Source: Platerodrilus igneus (Eukaryota; Arthropoda; Insecta; Coleoptera; Lycidae). From it: a stretch of 64,000 nucleotides of DNA. Every line of letters starts with the position of its first letter. Within the stretch, counting starts at the first letter, position 1. Location: contig JARFIW010001364.1 in assembly GCA_036346225.1 (NCBI GenBank), positions 372,001-436,000 on the forward strand, given 5' to 3'. Below, in pieces: positions 57,708 to 64,000 of this stretch. The notes under the pieces are model-generated. The model had not been told where the DNA came from and made no database searches. It saw only the letters and a list, made by a program, of their open reading frames with translations. The translations under genes and the position numbers were made by a program.

Positions 57708-58640
57708 CAATCTAAGATTAGCTGGTTACTGGTTTCCCAACATTTAACAAAGTGCACAGATATCTCGAAATTTACCAAAGACAGGCAGACAAATAGACAG
57801 AATGATTGATTACATCAATTTTTCATTTTCGCTTTTAAAGAATAACTGGCCGTAGTTATTAAGTCGCGGGTAATGTGAAATGAAAACAAACGAAAGAAGA
57901 ACGCGATGTATTTTTCTTTATTGTAATTTATAAAATATATATAATTAGAAAATATAATGTTATGTATTCTAGAATAAAGATACTGTTATTCACCTAAGTT
58001 GTTTATTTCTTCGTCTTCCAAATGAGCAAGCATCCTAAATATAAAAACAGTTCTAACTCACTCCAATTTTTTTTATTTTAGCATTAAACTTTTCGCTACC
58101 TTTCTAACTTGCTAGAAATTTTTTTTAAAGGTTTTCATTTTTGATTTGTTTACAGAACACTCTCAACTACAACTCTAAACGGTAAAATATTACCTTATCG
58201 GTTCTGTGAGAGCTGTCATATTCATCTTTGACGTCTCAGAGACCGTGGAACTAGTCGCGGTCGTTTCAGGTGGTTCTTCTTCTTGTTCACTATAACATTC
58301 AGATAAAGATTACATCAAGTGAATGCATAAAGAGAATTAAATCTATAGTAAGCCAGCGAAAACATACTGTATTACTTCGGGTGCCATCAAGTCGTACATT
58401 GCAATTGGCGCGTCTGCCAATGGAACCAACTATTTTTCCAGCACTTTATTCGCATTGACTATAAACTGCCCAATAATTTTAACCCGACCACTATCATTAT
58501 TATTATTATTATTCTTTCCTGACAAGGACAATTTTGAAAAGTTTTCATTTTATGATTTGTTATAGAACACAACTACAACTTGACAAAAAAGATCGAACGA
58601 CTATCAGACATCTTGGGTATACAAAGTTATTAAACAACAA
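57708..58640. other. No gene recognised; short repeats only
   Basis: AT-rich. Holds an (ATT)n run at about 58,491-58,513 and a 50-base imperfect direct repeat (TTTTCATTTT.TGATTTGTT.ACAGAACAC at about 58,130-58,175 and 58,535-58,580). No domain-bearing ORF. Confidence 0.45.
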
Positions 58641-58654
58641 GAACAGCAGAAAAT

Positions 58655-59430
58655 TCAACCTATGTCAGCAAGAATTTTAATGCTAATGTATCGTCTAGAT
58701 AACAATTGTAGAAATACGAAATCTGTAGAAAATTTAATAAACCCAGTCATCAAGAAATTTAATGCTGACGTCCGCAGAAAATAAATAAACACAGGCAGCA
58801 AGAAATTTAATGCTGATATATACAAAAAATAAATAAACCAAATCAGCAAGAAATTTAATGCTGACGTCCACAGAAAAAGTAATAAACCCAGCCAGCGAGA
58901 ACTTTATTGCTTATGTCTGCAAAAAAATAAATAAACTTAATCAGCAAGAAATTTAATGCTGACGTCCAAAGAAACAGTAAAAAAACCAGTCATCAAGAAA
59001 TTGAATGCTGACGTCTGCAGAAAAATAAATAAATCTAATCAGCAAGAAATTTAATGCTGACACCTGGAGAAACAGTAATAAACCCAGCCAACAAGAAATT
59101 TATTGCTGACATCCGCAGAAACTGTAATTTACCCAGTTGTCAACAAATTGAATGCTGACGGCTGCAGAAAAATAAATTAACCTAATCAGCAAGAAATTTA
59201 ATGCTGACATTCGCAGAATAATAAATAAACTCAATCGGCAAGAAATTTAATGCTGATGTCTGAAAAAATGAATAAACCCAGTCATCAAGGAATTGAACGC
59301 TGACGTCCGTAGAAAAAATAAATAAACGTAGTCAGCAAGAAATTTAATGCTGTCTGCAGAAAAACGATTAAACCCAGTTAGCACGAATGGGACTCTTAAC
59401 CCTGAAAGCAATTATTATTGATCAACGCAT
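58655..59430. repeat. 49-bp minisatellite, about 14 units
   Basis: Units of the form CAGCAAGAAATTTAATGCTG then ACGTCCGCAGAAAAATAAAT, mostly 47-50 bases long. Units with CCAGTCAT/CCAGCCA starts and units with CTAATCAG starts tend to alternate, suggesting a higher-order repeat of two or three units. The array ends in the same 100-base terminal segment as the short array at 57,608-57,707. Confidence 0.92.
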
Positions 59431-59671
59431 AGATTTTAAACACAATTTCAAAAAATAAGTATTGCATGAGTTCGCAACTTAGTTATATATTATACGTATA
59501 ATTTTCTGATACACTATCGCAATACCCTTGTTATTATTCTTATTACACCAGGTTTAAAAATTTTTAAAAGTGCTCTTCATTAACAAATGCCAAATTAATG
59601 TTGTCAAATGCAAAACCACAATTTTTTTTATATTTAATTAGGGGCGCAGAATATAAAAATTATATATACAC

Positions 59672-61990
59672 ACAGGGTGTCCCAAAAGTAATGGTCCAAA
59701 TTGAAGGGTATGATTGCTGAGATTAATACCTAATCAAATAATTATATATGTTGTTATCCGATTGTGATGGTTTCAAAGTTATAACAAATTTTGCGTTTTG
59801 TGTCAAAATCGTGCAGAACTTCGAATATTAACTTGCAATAAAAAAAATACTGACCTTTTGAAAGTAGTTCGTTTTTTGTTCTATGCGTAAATATTGCGTG
59901 TTTAATAAATGAGGAATTCCTCAAACATTTACTTATTATCACAAGAGAAAATCATAATTTTTATATAATTTTGGTTCTATGAAAAATTGTGCGTGCTTTT
60001 TAAACTAAAATTACCCAAAAAAAGTATTACCATCGAAAAGTGCACACCTATCCAAAATACTTAATTAATCTATGCATTTTTTTAAAGGTATAACTGGTAA
60101 GTTTAAGATTAAATGCCTAAAAAAATTTTTGTGTAATTTGTAGGTACCATCCCGCGAGCAGCGCTTTTATTAAAGAATTCGTAAGTAATAACCAACTTAT
60201 AATTTTTGTAAAATATGAACTCAAAATAACCAAATGTATTTAAAATTTGTTTACAACAAATGTTTGAATATCCTGCCACCAGTTCTTATACATAAACGGC
60301 ACGGTCTTAAAGAATTTCGTTTTAAAAACCTGCAGACGCGACCGTCTTCTCTCAGCCTTCCAACGGCTTCGCGTATTTTTCTACGAAGGTCCTGCTCGTT
60401 TGTGGTATGTGTTTTATACACATTTTCTTGCATATAATCCCACAAAAAGTAATTCGGGAGGATTGAGATCAGGCAAACGCGGTGGCCAATGAATAGTGCT
60501 TCCTCGTCCTACCTAACGATTGGGATATGCAAGATTTAAGTGTTTCCTAGCATTACGAGCATTGTGTGCTAGAGCGTCATCGTGTTGAAACCACTTTATA
60601 CGCTTAGTTTCTATAGGAATATCTTCTAGAAGATCGCTTAATTCGTGTCGAAGAAAGTGAAAGTACCGTTGTGCATTGAGCCTGGGTGGTAATTCAAATG
60701 GCCTAACTAATGTGCTTGCGACTATCCCAGCCCACAAATTAATGCTAAAGCGTTGTTGAAATCGGTCGTGTCGTACAGTTCTCGGGTGTTCAATTGCCCA
60801 AAAGTGGAGATTGTGAATACTAAATATTCCAACCCTATGGAAAAACGATTCATCACTCCATAAAATTTTTTCGAAGAATTGTTGATCGTGGCGGTGTCTG
60901 CGGAGCATTTCGCGGCAAAACGCTACTCTTTGTGGATAGTCCGTTGGTAATAAAGCTTGCACGCGTTGCACGTGGTGTAGATGGAGATTGTTTCTGCGCA
61001 ACATTCTATGTACCGCTGTTCGTGAAACTCCAGATTGCCTGGCAATGTCCCTAACACTCGTATGCAGGATTATCTAATGCCATGGCAACGACTTTGTCTT
61101 CACCTTCAATTCTAGGCCTTCCTTCTCGTTGTCGAAAAGCACCAGGACTTTCACCTTGAACATAAGCGAGATGCACTCTTTCGAATACCCTGCAGTGGGT
61201 AAACTTGGCTCGGTTAGGAAAACGAATTCTGTATTCTCTAGCAGCTTGTCGTGGATTGCCACTACATGCTCTATAAACAAAATGCATTTCAGCATACTCA
61301 CAAGCAGTATAGTACATTTTCTAAATGTAGAATTTTGAAATTAAACAACAAAAGCAACAATAATCACAAAACAGAAATCCACTATTTTAAGAATTGACCT
61401 AATCTAGTCGAACAATTGTACACGATTCAAAAACAAATTTTAATTGAAGGCAGCCCACTAGATACTAACATTACAATGTAACTCATATGCATAACGTTTG
61501 TCAAGAATGTTTTTATTTGCCTGCCATTGTTTGTAGTTAATTTAAAGAAGTGATACTTTACCTGATTTACCTTAATCTTAAACAAAATTTTGCCAATATT
61601 ATTTATTAAAAATGTGCTTCATATTTAAGGACATGCATAAGCTAATTTTTAAATACGTTTGATTATCTACTAAAACTTTTACAAAAATTATAAGTTAGCT
61701 TTTGCTGGAATTCTTTAATTAAAATGCTGTTCTTGGGATTGTAGCTATACATTACTCAAAAATTTTCTATGCATTTAATCTTAGACCTACCAGTTATACC
61801 TTTAACCAAAGTGCATAGATTAATAAAGTTTTTTGGATAGGTGTGCACTTTTCAATGGTAATACCTTTTTTAAGTAATTTTAGTTAGAAAAGCACGCACA
61901 ATTTTTTATAGAACCAAAATTATGGGAAAATTATGATTTTCTTTTGCGATAATAGGTAAATGTTTGAGGAAGTTCTCATTTATTAAATAC
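59672..61990 (-). mobile_element. Mariner-like DNA transposon with long inverted repeats
   Basis: The left end starts ACAGGGTGTCCCAAAAGT, a mariner-type terminus. Inverted repeats of about 315 bp lie at 59898-60213 and 61677-61990 and are roughly 85% alike by eye (for example GTGCACACCTATCCAAAA on the left, its complement on the right). The outermost 225 bases of the left end have no partner, because the right side is cut off at a TA tract. A broken transposase on the minus strand lies between. Confidence 0.84.
60251..61317 (-). pseudogene. Mariner/Tc1-like transposase, broken
   Basis: The N-terminal piece (61317-61051) reads MYYTACEYAEMHFVYRACSG and RQAAREYRIRFPNRAKF, the helix-turn-helix domain of a common insect family. 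After a frame change near 61,050 the main piece (61004-60513) has VQALLPTDYPQRVAFCREML, KILWSDESFFHRVGIFSIHN (first aspartate block), NLWAGIVASTLVRPFELPPR and KWFQHDDALAHNARNARKHL (second block, form QHDGAPAH). A TAG at about 60,510-60,512 replaces the usual tryptophan after PNR; the same frame then gives WPPRLPDLNPPELLF (third aspartate block). A last frame change near 60,450 leads to MQENVYKTHTTNEQDLRRKI and a C-terminus at 60251. It is inactive as read. Confidence 0.88.
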
Positions 61991-61995
61991 GTACC

Positions 61996-61997
<2 letters not shown>

Positions 61998-62028
<31 letters not shown>
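61998..62028. repeat. (TA)n microsatellite
   Basis: About 15 TA units between the right end of the mariner-like element and long LTR-like copy 3. Confidence 0.95.
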
Positions 62029-62029
<1 letters not shown>

Positions 62030-62030
<1 letters not shown>

Positions 62031-64000
62031 CTGTGAAACCTCCTAAATTAACTGGTCCGTCGACTTTCTTCTGTTCATCGCCTCGGCTGCTCCCCTAGAT
62101 AAACCTTCATCCTCATTCATAAAAAAAAACAAACACATTCCTACCACAAACATCAACGTTAACTCTATTTACATCAATATTCACAATACATTAAAATTTC
62201 AAAATTAAAAATTCAGCATAAATTTCAGTATCAGAAAATTTCAAGATTTAAATTTGTTATCATTTTAATGTGCATCCAAAATTAAAGTCCTTGTAGGATG
62301 CCTACTAATTAATATAACAATATATGCAGACCTGAGTCTGAGTACAAAGGGAGCATCTACCACCCCTTTACGTTAATTAACCAGGTTCGTCTAATTGAGC
62401 TCAAAGACATACCCAAATTTTCATCAAGAACATAAATACTAAATACTCCTTTCGACTTAAACAAGAAAATTTCACCTTAAAATTAAAAATTTGTTGTTAG
62501 TACAACTTCATTACTGTCCATTTTAGGTAAATAAATTATAAAGTTATTCAACACACACGAAAACATCAAAGTTCAAACAAAATAGTATAATTTACCTGAA
62601 GGTTATTGCACTCGTAGCTTCAATGTACCTCGTCCCTTTTGTTAATCACCCCATTCCAACTGGGTTATATTTACGGCTTCTGATTCTCAACGCTTTTAAT
62701 ATTTCTCCACCACCATTTATCAAAAGTCGTTTCAGGGCTTTTCCGGAACTCATCTGTGTATATCTGAACCTTGTTTTGTGGATCCAGTCATGTTTATGAA
62801 CCATTTAATTATTAACACCCCCGAAAAATAGCAAAGAAATTCATGCTTCTTTCACCAATATACGCCAAAACTGCCTACTTTTGTGTATTCATTCGTCGTT
62901 GCAAATTTTGACTAATTAGTACAGTGATACTAACTTTATTACCTTGTATCTTCTTTTCTAAGTGCACTAAAGTACATTCATTGTAGCACGTAAAGAACAA
63001 ACTGTTTTTTAAATCACCAAAATATACGAGCAAACTGTTTAAATTATTTAATCAAAACCGGAAAACTAAAAAGCACTGTTTAACGCATTGAATCAAGTCG
63101 AAGATCTAAGAGAGCTTGTTCATATTAACCTCGGTATATATAGCGGTTAGCCTGTCTGTCGGTCTGTTCCCCAAAACGGACAATTCTAAAGAATTTCGCA
63201 TGCTAGGTTCCCATTCCGCAGCCCGGCATGCGATTTTTACGAAATTGGCACTCGCACCAGTTACATCTCAGAAATTTCGACACGGCTCGCAACTTCTGGA
63301 AATAACTAATTGAATTTTATACAGAAATGTTATTTTTACCTCTCAATTTTGCCTTTTATTTTCACCCAATCGCAACCCAATGACGTTGCTCCACTCACGC
63401 CTTTTACTATATGTGTCTCGGTCATGCGCATATTATCTGTCTCTATCTACCCTGTTCTTATTGGTGCAAATTGATATTCTTTATTATCGATTATTTCAGT
63501 CCACATGGACTGTTATCTGGGTTAAATAACCCCGTATCCAACCTTCCCGTTAATATAAGCGACGGTTTCTCCAACATTCTCTGAAACCATTTGTTATCTG
63601 CAAAATTTTTGCCGTACGTGACTTTTAAACTACGCAGGTGTTCAATCGTACTATTAATTCTCAGAGCTTTATTTCATGGTATTTTAATCTTGGATTTTCA
63701 CAGGCTTTTATACTTATTATTAATAATGGTTTAATTAACTCCAACTAAAATTGACTTCTAATCAAATATTAATTATTATCTGTACGTTTTGTTTAATACC
63801 GGTTACTTAAAATAGAGTTAATTAATATAAATTTTGCACGTAATTTTTCTTTGTTTCTTTACTAGGAATAATTAAATTACACGTAGCTTTTTAATACTGC
63901 TTCTTTTGATATAAAGCGTCTTGTAGATGATTTAAATCTCTTATGTTTAATGAAACGAATGAATTTTTATGCTTCACGCTTTTATTTAATAACGCGTACC
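62030..64000 (-). mobile_element. Long LTR-like sequence, copy 3 (weak)
   Basis: Shares with copies 1 and 2 the order TGAGCTCA (62,396), a TACTCCTTT block (62,445) and TTACCTG (62,592; CAGGTAA on the minus strand), with similar spacing. Overall similarity is low and no primer-site modules are visible, so this is a tentative assignment. The sequence continues to the right edge; no ORF with a known domain was seen. Confidence 0.3.

Noticed and set aside
58270..58458. Plus-strand ORF starting MVLLLVHYNIQIKITSSECI
   Set aside because: No recognisable domain, no homologous copy in the window, length within chance expectation.
58655..59430. Regular 49-bp repeats as a CRISPR array
   Set aside because: Units are contiguous and diverged, with no unique spacers between conserved repeats, and the genome is eukaryotic.
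63116..63313. Plus-strand ORF near the right edge
   Set aside because: No domain or conservation could be seen; it overlaps sequence tentatively assigned to an LTR-like copy on the other strand.

Overview
This 64 kb window looks like intergenic DNA from an arthropod, most likely an insect. A beetle is my guess from the mix of repeats, but nothing in the sequence proves it. It is AT-rich, has no bacterial features, and I found no credible host gene. Almost everything I could recognise is a transposable element or a simple repeat, and nearly every element is broken by stops, frame changes, truncation or later insertions.

Layout, left to right. 1-1280: fragments of an RTE-like LINE endonuclease and a Gypsy gag (minus). 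1650-2030 and 13650-14440: two opposite-strand copies of one element built around GGTGCA-rich repeats. 2645-4040: a decayed hAT/ZMYM-like transposase. 4971-5399: a large fold-back palindrome. 6300-10640: Gypsy gag and protease remnants with a long LTR-like flank (minus). 12121-12423, 14658-14951, 20771-21022 and about 35936-36235: four copies of one tRNA-derived SINE. 17471-23290: a LINE with endonuclease, reverse transcriptase and RNase H (minus), carrying one of those SINEs. 24054-26100 plus 33800-33990: a piggyBac gene with a probable intron, split at a (TA)n tract by a 7.6 kb errantivirus-type element (minus, 26146-33758) with identical LTRs, gag, pol and env. 34030-35925: another LINE. 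36236-39079: a 2.8 kb T-rich array derived from (TTTTGTA)n. 40020-40720: a second piggyBac fragment. 44180-46640 and 62030-64000: further long LTR-like copies. 48530-56530: an RTE-like LINE split by a 5.2 kb Gypsy element flanked by a CATG duplication. 57200-59430: two unrelated minisatellites. 59672-61990: a mariner-like transposon with inverted repeats over 300 bp long.

The parts interact as parasites of one another: nested insertions, SINE-like chimeras carrying RTE 3' ends, and (TA)n tracts that lie at or inside many element edges. The most unusual items are a small predicted N-myristoylated single-pass membrane protein ORF upstream of gag in the Gypsy element at 49677-54911, a dimeric head-plus-RTE-tail chimeric retroposon family, tandem primer-binding-site-like modules in the long LTR-like family, and the T-rich array that is purest at its two ends.

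All comparisons were made by eye; percent identities and boundaries are approximate unless stated as exact.
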